Assembly (NCBI RefSeq): GCF_052113705.1
Contig: NZ_JBGQOG010000005.1
Location: forward strand, 1 to 64,000
Source: JBGQOG01 sp052113705
Lineage (GTDB): Bacteria; Pseudomonadota; Alphaproteobacteria; Rhodobacterales; Rhodobacteraceae
Direction of reading: 5' to 3'
DNA length: 64,000 nt
The notes below the pieces were generated by a model. That model was not told the origin of the DNA, did not search any database, and worked only from the letters and a program-made list of their open reading frames with translations. This document shows, piece after piece, positions 32,895 through 41,963 of the stretch. Position numbers and translations under genes: made by a program. The first letter of the stretch is position 1; each line of letters opens with the position of its first letter.

Positions 32895-35294
32895 ATGGAT
32901 ACGATCTGGATCGAAGACAGCCTGTCCCGGATGACGCTGGCGGAGAAGGTTTCCTTACTGGCCGGGACGATTTTCTGGGAAACGGTTGCCATCGAGCGGC
33001 TCGCGGTGCCGTCGGTCAAGGGGACTGACGGGCCGAACGGGGCACGTGGCGGCGTGACCGAGAATGGCCCGACGGTGGCAGTGTTCCCCTGTGGCATCGC
33101 CCTGGGGGCCACGTGGAACCCGGCGCTGGTGCGCGGGCTGGGGCAGGCGCTGGCGCAGGAAACACGAACCAAGGACGCCCATGTGCTGCTTGCCCCCACG
33201 GTCAACATGCACCGTGGCCCGCTGAACGGCACGCATACCAGCGCGCATACATGGTTGCCGCACGATCTGCTGAAGCAGGAATACGGGTTTGACGGGGTCG
33301 TCGAGTCTGGCCGGACGGCGGTCAGGAGTATCGCGGATAGCATGAACGCGGGGCTTGATCTCGAAATGCCGGGGTCGGCGCTTTACCGGGGCCAGAAATT
33401 GCTGGCGGCCATTGCGCGCGGTGAGATTGATCTGGAGATGGTCACTGACGGCGCACGGCGTCTTCTGGGACGGGTCGATCGCAGCGGCGTGCGCAAAGCT
33501 GCCCCGCGCGGGGCCGAACGGTCGATCGACAGGCCCGCGCACCGCGCGCTCATCCGCCTTGCCGTGGCCGACGGCACCGTGCTGCTGCAGAACGACGGTT
33601 TGCTGCCGCGGAAACCGGATCAGAGGAAGATCGCGGTGATCGGGCCGAAGGCGTCGGTGGGACAGATCATGGGCGGCGGCAGTGCGCGGGTGAATGCGCA
33701 GTACCGCGTCACGCCGCTCGCCGGGCTGCGCGCCCGCGACGGGCTGCAGGTGCCCTATGCCGAAGGCTGCGCCAATTATCTGCTGATGCCCGTGGTGCCG
33801 GGCGCGACGCCCTCAACCTTTTACAACAGTCCCGGTTTCAGCGGCCCCGTGGTCCATGAAAAGGACTATGCCCAGTCCAGCGCCAAATGGTTCGGATCGT
33901 ATGAGCCCGGCATCGCGCTCGATGTCTATCCCGTTCGCTCGACATTTCCGGTGACGCCGGAGGCCGGCGGGCGCTACACGGTCGGGCTTGTGAATGCGGG
34001 CCTTGCGCGGCTCTTTGTTGACGATGCGCTGCTGATCGACGGCTGGGGCGGTTGGGTACCCACGGGCGATACCTGCTATGATTTCGGCGGTCCCGAACGC
34101 TGTGCCGAGATCACGCTCGAGGCCGGGCGGACCTACCGTTGCCGCGTGGATTGGAAATCGACCACGGGTGTCACGGACGGGATTCAGGCCTTTCGCGTCG
34201 GTCTGGCCTTGCCGCTGGGCGAGGCCGGTATCTTTGCCGCTGAACAGGCCGCGGCGGCGGCCGATGTTGCGGTGCTTTTCGTCGGGCGCACGCCCGAATG
34301 GGGCAGCGAGGGGTGCGATCTGCCCGGGATTGACCTGCCGCGTGAACAGGGCGTTTTGATCGCCCCTGTCGCGGCCGCCAATCCGCGCACCGTTGTGGTC
34401 CTGCAAACCGGCGGCCCCGTCGTGGTGCCCCGGCGGGACAAGGTCGCCGCCATTCTGCAGGCGTTCTATCCCGGGCAGGAGCCGGGCGATGGCATCGCCG
34501 ACGTGCTTATGGGCGATACAGAGCCTGGGGGGCTTTTGCCGCAGACCGTCCCCGCAACGCTGGATGCCACTCCCACGGTCGGCCATTCCACGGGAACCGG
34601 GGTGCATGTGGCCTATGCGGAGGGGATCTTCATCGGCTACCGGCATTATGACCGCCCGGTGCAGGAGTTGCGCGGTTTCGCCGCCCTTCAACTCGAACCG
34701 GGCGCGCAGGAGACGGCAAGGGTGACGTTGGGCATGCGGGATTTTGCGTATTTCGATGCGCAGCGGAATGTGTGGCGGGTTCCGGCAGGCATCTACCGGG
34801 TTCTGGTCGGCACCAGCGCCGCCGAGACGCCGCGTGGGCTGACATTGACCTTGGCCGGGGGTTGGGAACAGGCATGTGCCGCACAAGCATCCGCATCTGC
34901 CCACGCACCCCATGCCGGACAGCGGGGTGCCCCTCTTCATGCGAAGGCTTCGCACATCACACGCTCACAACCGTCAGACGCTGTTGCCGCAGGGACAGAC
35001 CGAGCGGGCAGATCGGCGCAGGGCCGCACACCCTCGGCCTGTCTGTCGTGCGGCGATGAGTGTCGATCCGCGGGGCCGGGTGGGAGGGGATGTTCGCGCG
35101 CCAGACAGGGCCGCTCGCGGAGATCAGCAGGCCTTCTGGCCCGCTGGCGCCCTGGCCCTGTGTTCCGGGGCGTAGGCGCCCCTTGCAGGCTCATCACTGG
35201 TTGGAGGAGGAGATTGATTTTGCACAGTGAAATGACCCTCCCGTTATATAAGACACCCTCGGGTGGTGGACATGCTGAAAGGAGAGCGCGATGA
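32895..35294 (+). pseudogene. Degenerate GH3 beta-glucosidase-like gene
   Basis: The frame carries GH3 N-terminal blocks (MTLAEKVSLLAGTIFWET, KGTDGPNGARGG, LAPTVNMHRGPLNG), then a PA14-like insert (about residues 320-440, LFVDDALLIDGWGGWVPTGD) and the C-terminal GH3 and fibronectin-like domains. Two lesions lie in the catalytic domain. After RGPLNG about 80 residues including the KH(F) substrate-binding segment are missing. At the nucleophile motif the expected VVMSDW reads VVESGR, putting Gly139 where the catalytic Asp should be. After about 34870 the frame runs on into a non-homologous Arg/Ala-rich tail up to the next gene, so the natural stop also seems lost. ATG 32895 was preferred over GTG 32856. 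It is probably expressed poorly and catalytically dead. Confidence 0.78.
35167..35182 (+). terminator. Hairpin upstream of the ketopantoate-reductase-like gene
   Basis: GGGGCG-TAGG-CGCCCC forms a six-base-pair stem in the non-homologous tail region before 35291. CCTTG rather than a T-run follows, so it is a weak terminator candidate. Confidence 0.35.
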
Positions 35295-36226
35295 AGGTTG
35301 CTGTTTTGGGGGCCGGTGCGATGGGGTCCGTCTATGGCGCGCGGCTGGCGCGGGCGGGGGCGGATGTCACCTTGCTGGATGTCAACGCGGCCCATGTCGC
35401 GGCCGTCTCGCGCGACGGGTTGCGTGTTGGACTGGATGATGGCGACCACGTTCTGCCCATGCGGGCCATGGCGCCGCAGGATTTCCGCGGCCCGACCGAT
35501 CTCGTGCTGTTGTTCACCAAAGTCTTTCACACCGATGCGGCTTTGGCCGCCATCGCCGGCCAGATCGGCGACGCCTGGGTTCTGAGCCTGCAAAACGGTG
35601 TCGGCAACGCGGAACGGATCGCGGCCCATGTGCGCCCCGACCGGATCATGATTGGCATGACGATGACCCCGGCAGAATTTCTCGGGCCGGGGCAGGTGGC
35701 TTCTCACGGGGCGGCGACGACGGATTTCTACACCGCCGACGGGCAGCCCGACCCGATTCTTGACCGCGTGGCGGCGGTGTTGCGGGCCGGAGGTGTGACG
35801 GCCCGCGTGACCCCCGACATCGGGGCAGCGATCTGGGAAAAGGCCACCTTCAACTGCGCGCTGAACCCGATCTGCGCGCTCACCAACGGGACGCCGGGGA
35901 GCGTGGGCGCATCCGACGACGGGCGCGCGCTGGCCTCTGCCATCGTCTCCGAGGCGATCGCCGTCGCTGCCGCCTGTGGTGTCGCGGCATCGCGCGACCA
36001 TGTGGACGCGCTGCTGACACATGCCTATGCTCACCACCTGATGCACGAACCTTCGATGCTCCAGGACGTCAAGGCCGGGCGGCGCACCGAGATCGACGCG
36101 CTGAATGGCGCTGTCGTGGCGCTGGCCGACACGCATGGCATTCCGGTGCCCGCCAACCGTATGATTGCGCAATGCATCCGTCTTGCGCAGTCCAATGCGC
36201 GCTATCGCGCGGCCCAAGCCCAGTGA
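35291..36226 (+). CDS. Ketopantoate reductase family NAD(P) oxidoreductase (PanE/ApbA-like)
   Basis: The 311-residue enzyme has the N-terminal dinucleotide motif VAVLGAGAMGSVYGARLA and the family Lys in LVLLFTKVFHTD. It also has the SLQNGVGNAERI loop and the C-terminal helical domain with WEKATFNCALNPICALTNG and PSMLQDVKAGRRTEIDALNG. These are the classic 2-dehydropantoate 2-reductase blocks. AGGAGAG precedes the ATG. Sitting first in an apparent operon with a ThDP enzyme and a DsbA-like protein, it more likely reduces a catabolic 2-oxo acid than makes pantoate. Confidence 0.83.
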   Translation: MKVAVLGAGAMGSVYGARLARAGADVTLLDVNAAHVAAVSRDGLRVGLDDGDHVLPMRAMAPQDFRGPTDLVLLFTKVFHTDAALAAIAGQIGDAWVLSLQNGVGNAERIAAHVRPDRIMIGMTMTPAEFLGPGQVASHGAATTDFYTADGQPDPILDRVAAVLRAGGVTARVTPDIGAAIWEKATFNCALNPICALTNGTPGSVGASDDGRALASAIVSEAIAVAAACGVAASRDHVDALLTHAYAHHLMHEPSMLQDVKAGRRTEIDALNGAVVALADTHGIPVPANRMIAQCIRLAQSNARYRAAQAQ

Positions 36227-36243
36227 CGAAGGAAGAACCCGCC

Positions 36244-37959
36244 ATGACTGACCAGACCCGGACCATGACCGCCGGTGCAGCACTTCTGTCGCGCCTGGCG
36301 ACGCTTGGCGTGGAGTATATCTTTGCCAACTCCGGCACCGATTTCCCCCCGATCATCGAGGGCCTCTCCGAGGCGGAGGCCGGTGGCATCCCCCTGCCCA
36401 AGACGGTCACCGTTCCTTTCGAGAGTGCCGCCGTTGCCATGGCGCATGGCTATACGCTGGCGACGGGAAGGCCGCAGGCGGTCATGGTGCACACCAATGT
36501 CGGTCTCGCCAATGCGGCGATGGGCGCCATCAATGCGGCCTGCGACAACATCCCCATGCTGCTGATGTCGGGCCGCACGCCGACGCTGGAGCAGGGGCGG
36601 CTCGGCGCGCGGACGGTGCCGATCGGGTGGGGGCAGGAGATGCTGGATCAGGCCGGTCTGATCCGCGAGGCCTGCAAATGGGACTATGAGTTGCGCTTTC
36701 CCGAACAGATCTTCGACGTGATGGACCGCGCGCATGGCATCGCAACCTCGACGCCGAAGGGGCCGGTCTATGTCAGCCTGCCGCGCGAAGTATTGAGCGA
36801 GACGATCCCGGCCCGGGGCGCGGATCGCCGCCCACAGATGGCGGGCGTGCCCATCGCCGCCGTGACCGCGCAGATGGCGCAGGTGGCCGAAAGGCTGGCG
36901 AGTGCGAAGCATCCGGTGATCTTTGCGCAGCATGGGGCGGGAGGGCAGGCGGCCTTTGACGCGCTGTCGCGGCTGACGGCGCGTTGGGGCATCGCGGTAT
37001 GCCAGTATTGGGCCGTCGAACTGGCCCTGCCCGCAACGCATCCGATGGCCGCCGATCCGGATCCGCGCCCGTTGCTGGAGCGGGCCGATGTGATCCTTTG
37101 CCTCGATGCGCTGGCCCCCTGGGCCCCGGCGCAGCAGGAGCCGCGGGAGGATGCGCTGGTTATTCAGGTTGGCCCGCGCCCGCTGGCCGAGCGGTCCGGC
37201 GTGCGCAATTTCCGCTGTGATCTGGGGGTGACGTCAGAGATTGCCCCGGCGATCCTGGCGCTGGAGGCCGCGCTGGAGGCGCTCTGGCCCGCGCATGCGG
37301 CGGCCGCCACCGCCCGCAGCGCGGCGCTGGCGCAGACGCACCAGGCCGATCAGTCCCGGCGGTTTGATGCGGCCGTCGCACAGCGCGACGCGGCGGCGCT
37401 GACCAAGCCCTGGATCAGCCACACGCTGGCGCGGCATCTGGCCGACCGTGATGCGGCGGTGTTTTCCGAATTGGGCTGCCAGCTTCCCTCCATGGCATTG
37501 ACCCGGCATCAGAGCTGGTTCGACGGGCCGCATGCGGGGGGCCTTGGGTGGGGCTTTCCGGCGGCCATCGGCTTTGCATTGGCGCAGCCGGACCGCACCG
37601 TGGTCGCCACGATGGGCGACGGATCCTATATGTTCGCCAACCCGGTGGCCTGCCACCAGATCGCCGAGGCATTGGGGATCTCGATGGTCGTGCTGGTGCT
37701 CAACAATGCCGAATGGGGGGCCGTGCGCCAGTCCGTTGTGGACATTTATCCCAACGGGCATGCCGCGCGCGCCAATGCGGTGCCGCTCACCGATCTGTCG
37801 CCCAGCCCGGATTTCGTGCAGGTGGCCAAAGCCAGCCGCGCCTGGGCGCGCCACGCCAAGGATGCGGACGGGTTCGAGGCGGCGCTGGGTGAGGCGCTGG
37901 ACCATGTGCAGGGCCGCCGCGGGCTGGCCCTGATCGAAGTGGCGATCGGCAAGAGCTGA
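36244..37959 (+). CDS. Thiamine-diphosphate-dependent enzyme (acetolactate synthase/benzoylformate decarboxylase superfamily)
   Basis: This is a full-length 571-residue ThDP enzyme with three domains. The activating Glu60 lies in VTVPFESAAVAMAHGY, the central domain starts near residue 195, and the ThDP/Mg site reads MGDGSYMFANPVACHQIAEA with the metal-binding Asn in VLNNAEWG. The first block NIPMLLMSGRTP is common to 2-oxo-acid decarboxylases and lyases. Start at 36244 follows GGAAGAA. Its neighbours (reductase, aldehyde dehydrogenases, SDR) would suit decarboxylation of a 2-oxo acid to an aldehyde. Benzoylformate is a good candidate, but carboligation is equally possible. Confidence 0.82.
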   Translation: MTDQTRTMTAGAALLSRLATLGVEYIFANSGTDFPPIIEGLSEAEAGGIPLPKTVTVPFESAAVAMAHGYTLATGRPQAVMVHTNVGLANAAMGAINAACDNIPMLLMSGRTPTLEQGRLGARTVPIGWGQEMLDQAGLIREACKWDYELRFPEQIFDVMDRAHGIATSTPKGPVYVSLPREVLSETIPARGADRRPQMAGVPIAAVTAQMAQVAERLASAKHPVIFAQHGAGGQAAFDALSRLTARWGIAVCQYWAVELALPATHPMAADPDPRPLLERADVILCLDALAPWAPAQQEPREDALVIQVGPRPLAERSGVRNFRCDLGVTSEIAPAILALEAALEALWPAHAAAATARSAALAQTHQADQSRRFDAAVAQRDAAALTKPWISHTLARHLADRDAAVFSELGCQLPSMALTRHQSWFDGPHAGGLGWGFPAAIGFALAQPDRTVVATMGDGSYMFANPVACHQIAEALGISMVVLVLNNAEWGAVRQSVVDIYPNGHAARANAVPLTDLSPSPDFVQVAKASRAWARHAKDADGFEAALGEALDHVQGRRGLALIEVAIGKS

Positions 37960-37989
37960 CCGCAGAATGCGACAAGGATGGAGAGGGTT

Positions 37990-38658
37990 ATGGCCGACCT
38001 GACGCTCGATTATTATTTCGATCCGCTCTGCGGGTGGTGCTATGCCAGCGCGCCCGCGCTGCAGGCGCTCGCACAGACCTGGCCCGATGCGCTTGCGATG
38101 CGCCCGTCGGGGTTGTTTTGCGATCCGCGCCCGGTGGCGGACATCGCCGATCACGCGCGGCGCAACGATGACCGCATTGCCGCCCTGACCGGCCAGCGGT
38201 TCACCGAGGCCTACCATCAGGGCGTGATGCGCAAGAGGGGCGGTATCTTCCGATCGGATTATCTGACGCGGGCGCTGGTGGCGCTGGGCCAGATCGACGG
38301 GGCGCTGGAACCGCTGTTTCAGCATGCGGCGCAGATTGCCCGCTATGTGGAGGGCCGCGATACCGGGCAGGCCGATGTCGTTGCGGATGTGGCCGTTGCC
38401 GTGGCGGCCCGGGGCGGTGTGCCGCTGGAGGCTGCGGCTTTTGCGGACCGGTTGATGCGTGATGCCGACCTCAAGCACGCCACCGATGCGCGCATCGCGG
38501 ACACGCAGCGCCGCCAGCAGCACTTGCCGCGCGGCGTGCCGCTGCTGGTCGTGACGCATGGTGCTCGCGCCGTGGCGCTGAACGGAGAGGCGATCTACGG
38601 AGACCCGGGCGACCTTCTGACCGCCATCACCGCTTTGGGCGAGGCGGCGGCGACCTAG
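37990..38658 (+). CDS. DsbA-family thioredoxin-fold protein (FrnE-like)
   Basis: A 222-residue DsbA-fold protein with the redox motif DPLCGWCYA (Cys14, Cys17) at the N-terminus and the helical insertion expected of the FrnE/2-hydroxychromene-2-carboxylate isomerase group. No signal peptide is seen, so it is cytoplasmic. The start at 37990 is preferred because GGAGAGG precedes it. The CxxC makes thiol-disulfide chemistry more likely than the isomerase function, whose enzymes usually use glutathione. Located last in the plus-strand operon, it ends before a palindromic terminator. Confidence 0.78.
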   Translation: MADLTLDYYFDPLCGWCYASAPALQALAQTWPDALAMRPSGLFCDPRPVADIADHARRNDDRIAALTGQRFTEAYHQGVMRKRGGIFRSDYLTRALVALGQIDGALEPLFQHAAQIARYVEGRDTGQADVVADVAVAVAARGGVPLEAAAFADRLMRDADLKHATDARIADTQRRQQHLPRGVPLLVVTHGARAVALNGEAIYGDPGDLLTAITALGEAAAT

Positions 38659-38688
38659 CGGCGCCATTCGGATCGACAGCTCTGGCAC

Positions 38689-38710
38689 GGCGCGCCCCGC
38701 GGGGCGCGCC
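38689..38710. terminator. Perfect palindrome, bidirectional terminator between convergent genes
   Basis: GGCGCGCCCCG-CGGGGCGCGCC is a perfect 22-base palindrome (eleven bases per arm, no spacer). It lies in the 61-base gap between the DsbA-like gene on the plus strand and the aldehyde dehydrogenase on the minus strand. In RNA it would fold with a small loop in either direction. The position is that of a shared terminator. Confidence 0.6.
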
Positions 38711-38719
38711 GATTTCGCA

Positions 38720-40165
38720 TCAGAACGGATAATGCTGGTTCGGATCTTCGATGGTGATCCAGCGCAGGTCGGTGAATTCGGCAATGGCCGCCTTGCCGCC
38801 GAACCGGCCATAGCCCGAGTCCCCGACACCGCCGAAGGGCATCTGCGGCTCGTCGCCGACCGTGGGGCCGTTGATGTGGCAGATGCCGCTCTCGATGCGG
38901 TTCGCCGCCGAGAGCGCACGCTTGATGTCCTGACTGAACACCGCCGCCGACAGCCCGTATTCGGTGTCATTGGCGACGCGGATGGCCTCATCGTCACCGC
39001 TGACGCGGATGATCGATTTCACCGGGCCAAAGCTTTCCTCGCCATAGATGCGCATGTCCGGCGTCACGCCGTCGAGCAGCGTTGCGGCGTGGATCGCGCC
39101 GTTGCGCTGGCCGCCGGCGATCAGTTTGGCACCCTTGGACGTGGCATCGGCGATCAGCGCTTCCATCTTGTCGGCCGCCTCCGGGCTGACCAGCGATCCC
39201 AGCACGACCTTGTCACGCGGATTGCCATAGGGCAGGGCCGAGGCGCGTGCCGCCAGCTTCTCGACAAAGGCATCTGCGATGCTGTCGTCCACGATGATCC
39301 GTTCGGTCGACATGCAGATCTGGCCCTGGTTCATGAAGGCCCCGAAAATCGCGGCATTCACCGCCCCGTCGATGTCGGCGTCCGAGAGCACGACCAGCGG
39401 CGCCTTGCCGCCCAGTTCCAAGAGCGACGGTTTCAGGTTCTCGCCCGCCAGCCGCCCGATGATCCGCCCCACGGCGGAGGAGCCGGTGAAGTTGACATGC
39501 CGGACCTGCGGCGCCTCGATCAGCGCCTTGACCACGGCCGCCGCATCCTTGGGCGCGTTCGAGACATAGCTGACCACGCCCTCCGGCAGACCCGCCTCGA
39601 CGAAGCAGTCGATGATCATGCGGTGGGTCTTGGGGCAGGCCTCCGACCCTTTCAGGATCACCGTATTGCCGCAGGCCAGCGGCATGGCGACAGCACGGGT
39701 GCCCAGGATCACCGGCGCGTTCCAGGGAGCGATGCCGAGGCAGACCCCCTTGGGACGCGCCACGCCCATCGCCAGCGTGCCGGGTTTGTTGGCGGGAATG
39801 ACCTCGCCGCCGATCTGCGTGGTCAGCGCGGCGGCTTCACGGATCACACCGGCGGCCAGCATCACGTTGAACCCGGCCCAGGGGCCGGTCGCGCCGGTCT
39901 CGGCGATCATCGTGGCGATGAACGCGTCCGCCTTGCTGTCCATGATGTCGGCGGCGGCGTTCAGCAGTTTGCGCCGCTGGCCGGGCCCCATCGCGGCCCA
40001 TGCGGGAAAGGCGGCATGGGCGGCCGCGACCACATTGGCCACGTCGGCGGGCTGGGCGGCGGCGGCGGTGGTGGCCACCTCGCCCGTCACCGGGTCCATC
40101 CGGTCGAAGGTCGCGCCATCCGCGGCATCGGTGTTCTGGTTGTTGATCAGGAATTGAACGGTCAT
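38720..40165 (-). CDS. Aromatic-aldehyde-type dehydrogenase (vanillin/salicylaldehyde dehydrogenase-like)
   Basis: A 481-residue aldehyde dehydrogenase. Key residues are Lys172 in VILKGSEACP, Glu250 in LLELGGKAP, and the nucleophile Cys284 in MNQGQICMSTER. The GIAPWNAPVILGTRA and STERIIVD contexts are typical of the salicylaldehyde/vanillin/benzaldehyde branch. ATG 40165 is preceded by GGGAGAAAG. The upstream SDR gene ends 11 bases before its start, forming an alcohol-to-aldehyde-to-acid pair. It is the last gene of a large minus-strand operon with an ABC importer. Confidence 0.85.
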   Translation of the reverse strand: MTVQFLINNQNTDAADGATFDRMDPVTGEVATTAAAAQPADVANVVAAAHAAFPAWAAMGPGQRRKLLNAAADIMDSKADAFIATMIAETGATGPWAGFNVMLAAGVIREAAALTTQIGGEVIPANKPGTLAMGVARPKGVCLGIAPWNAPVILGTRAVAMPLACGNTVILKGSEACPKTHRMIIDCFVEAGLPEGVVSYVSNAPKDAAAVVKALIEAPQVRHVNFTGSSAVGRIIGRLAGENLKPSLLELGGKAPLVVLSDADIDGAVNAAIFGAFMNQGQICMSTERIIVDDSIADAFVEKLAARASALPYGNPRDKVVLGSLVSPEAADKMEALIADATSKGAKLIAGGQRNGAIHAATLLDGVTPDMRIYGEESFGPVKSIIRVSGDDEAIRVANDTEYGLSAAVFSQDIKRALSAANRIESGICHINGPTVGDEPQMPFGGVGDSGYGRFGGKAAIAEFTDLRWITIEDPNQHYPF

Positions 40166-40176
40166 TTCTTTCTCCC

Positions 40177-40962
40177 TCAGAATGACTGGGCGGCGGTGGT
40201 GATGGCGGCTTCCAGCCCGCCATCGGTCGCCAGATTGGTGCCGTTGATCCAGCGCGCCGCGTCGGAGCACAGGAACAGGATCGCGGGCGCGATGTCGGCG
40301 GCGGTGCCCGCCCGGCCCACGCGGTCCACATCGGCATTGACCCGCGCGTCGCCCAGCACTTCGCGGAACTGGGTCAGGATCGGCGTCTCGACCGGCCCCG
40401 GGGACACGGCGTTCACGCGGATGCCGCGCGACTTGAACAGATCCTGATGCGCCGCCAGCATGGTCCAGACCAGCAAGATCTCCTTTGACACAGGATAGCC
40501 CGCCTCGTTCGGGATGTCATGCTCCGCGACGATGCGGGCCGGGTCCGGGAAGCCCTCGGTCCGTGCGATGGCGGCGGCACGGGCGCTGTTCTCGCGCCAG
40601 CCGTAGCCCGCGATGGAGGCCACGTTGACGACAGCACCGCCCTCGCGCAGCTTGGGCGCCAGTGCGACGCTGAGCGCGCGCAGGCCGAAGAAGTTGATGG
40701 CCAGCGTGTTCGCGGCCCCGCTGGTGCCGGAAACACCCGCGACGTTGCACAAAGCGTCCAGCCGGTCGGGCAGGGCCCGGGCAATTGCGGCGACGCCCCC
40801 GGCGGAAGAAAGGTCACCCTCAAGGAACTGGCCGAAGATCTGGTCGGGCTTTGTGCGGTCGATGCCGATCACCTCCGCACCCAGTTGCCCCGCCAGTTCG
40901 GCCGTGCGGCGTCCGATGCCGCTGGCCACGCCGGTGACCACGATGGTTTTGCCAAATAACAT
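40177..40962 (-). CDS. Short-chain dehydrogenase (coniferyl-alcohol-dehydrogenase-like)
   Basis: The 261-residue SDR has the cofactor motif VTGVASGIGRRTAEL (residues 9-23) and acidic Asp in VIGIDRTK, favouring NAD. The catalytic pair is Tyr and Lys in AGYPVSKEIL. A long loop before the catalytic Tyr (ENSARAAAIARTEGF) and the C-terminal ARWINGTNLATDGG resemble coniferyl-alcohol dehydrogenases and 3-alpha-hydroxysteroid-dehydrogenase-like SDRs. AGGAGG precedes ATG 40962. Paired with the aromatic aldehyde dehydrogenase, an aryl alcohol is the likely substrate (inference). Confidence 0.82.
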   Translation of the reverse strand: MLFGKTIVVTGVASGIGRRTAELAGQLGAEVIGIDRTKPDQIFGQFLEGDLSSAGGVAAIARALPDRLDALCNVAGVSGTSGAANTLAINFFGLRALSVALAPKLREGGAVVNVASIAGYGWRENSARAAAIARTEGFPDPARIVAEHDIPNEAGYPVSKEILLVWTMLAAHQDLFKSRGIRVNAVSPGPVETPILTQFREVLGDARVNADVDRVGRAGTAADIAPAILFLCSDAARWINGTNLATDGGLEAAITTAAQSF

Positions 40963-40976
40963 TCTTTTCCTCCTGC

Positions 40977-41963
40977 TTAAGTCGTTGTGTCGGTCCGCAC
41001 GCGGTAGCCGAGCGGCATGAGCGTGGTTCCGGTCCTGTCGGCGATCCAGCCCCAGAGCCCCTTGGGCAGGAACAGCGAAAACGCCAGCGCCGCCGCCCCG
41101 AGGCCGATCAGATACCAGACGCCGGTGGCGGCGAACCAGGTCTCCACGGCGAAGAAGATCAGCGCGCCCAGGATCGCGCCCTCGAAGCGTCCGAGGCCGC
41201 CGACCAGCACCATGAAGATCATGTAGGCCGTCCACTGGACGCTGAAATAGGTCCGGGGCTGGAAGGCGGAGACCTGCGCCAGCCACAGCGCCCCCGCCAC
41301 GGCGGTGCCAAATCCAGCCAGCACGAAGAACAGCCGCTTGGTCCGCATCGGGTTGACGCCGATGGAATCCGCCGCCTCCTCATTGTCGCGGATGGCCTGC
41401 ATGGCCAGCCCGGTCGGCGTGCGCAGCACGGCAAAGAGCAGCGCCATGAGCCCCGTCATGCCCAGCAGCGCCGCCCAGAAGATCAGCATCCGCCGCTCGC
41501 CGATGGCATAGGCGTTGAGCGAGATCAGCGAGGTGCCGGTTTCCCCCTGGATCAGCGGGTCAAGATTGACGCAGAGATGGGCGATGGATGACAGCACCCA
41601 CATGCCGATGGCGAATTCGCCCGCCCGCAGATGCAGCATGAAGAGCGAGAGGACCCAGGCGAGGCCTGCCACCACCACGGCCCCCAGCGCCATGGCGGCA
41701 AAGGGGTTGAGGCCCGCATCCGCCAGCCGGATCGTCAGATAGGCGCCCAGACCGAAGAAGAGCTGTTGGCCGATCGACACGAGCCCGCCGTAGCCCGCCA
41801 GCGCGTTCCACATCGCGGCCATGATGACATAGATGAAGAGAACCGTCAGGCGCTCGATCACGCCGTCGCTTGCAAAGCCGGGCGCGAGCGCCAGGATCAC
41901 GATACTGCCCGCGGCCAGAAGGAAGGCCCGACGTGCGGCCGGTGTCCAGCGATGGATGGTCAT
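40977..41963 (-). CDS. Branched-chain amino-acid-type ABC permease (LivM-like)
   Basis: The 328-residue inner-membrane permease has about eight to ten helices and the LivM motif AIRDNEEAADSIGVNPMRTKR, which contacts the ATPases. LAQVSAFQPRTYFSVQWTAY and VGGLGRFEGAILGALIF follow. Its start overlaps the LivH stop by ATGA. With LivH, LivF, LivG and the binding protein it forms a complete importer. In this setting an aromatic acid or amide is as likely a substrate as an amino acid. Confidence 0.88.
   Translation of the reverse strand: MTIHRWTPAARRAFLLAAGSIVILALAPGFASDGVIERLTVLFIYVIMAAMWNALAGYGGLVSIGQQLFFGLGAYLTIRLADAGLNPFAAMALGAVVVAGLAWVLSLFMLHLRAGEFAIGMWVLSSIAHLCVNLDPLIQGETGTSLISLNAYAIGERRMLIFWAALLGMTGLMALLFAVLRTPTGLAMQAIRDNEEAADSIGVNPMRTKRLFFVLAGFGTAVAGALWLAQVSAFQPRTYFSVQWTAYMIFMVLVGGLGRFEGAILGALIFFAVETWFAATGVWYLIGLGAAALAFSLFLPKGLWGWIADRTGTTLMPLGYRVRTDTTT

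Noticed and set aside
37990..38658. 2-Hydroxychromene-2-carboxylate isomerase (naphthalene pathway)
   Set aside because: The fold is shared, but the protein has a redox CGWC motif and no other naphthalene gene is in the window.
38732..40447. Open frame of 571 codons on the plus strand
   Set aside because: Antisense to the aldehyde dehydrogenase and SDR genes, with no recognisable motif.
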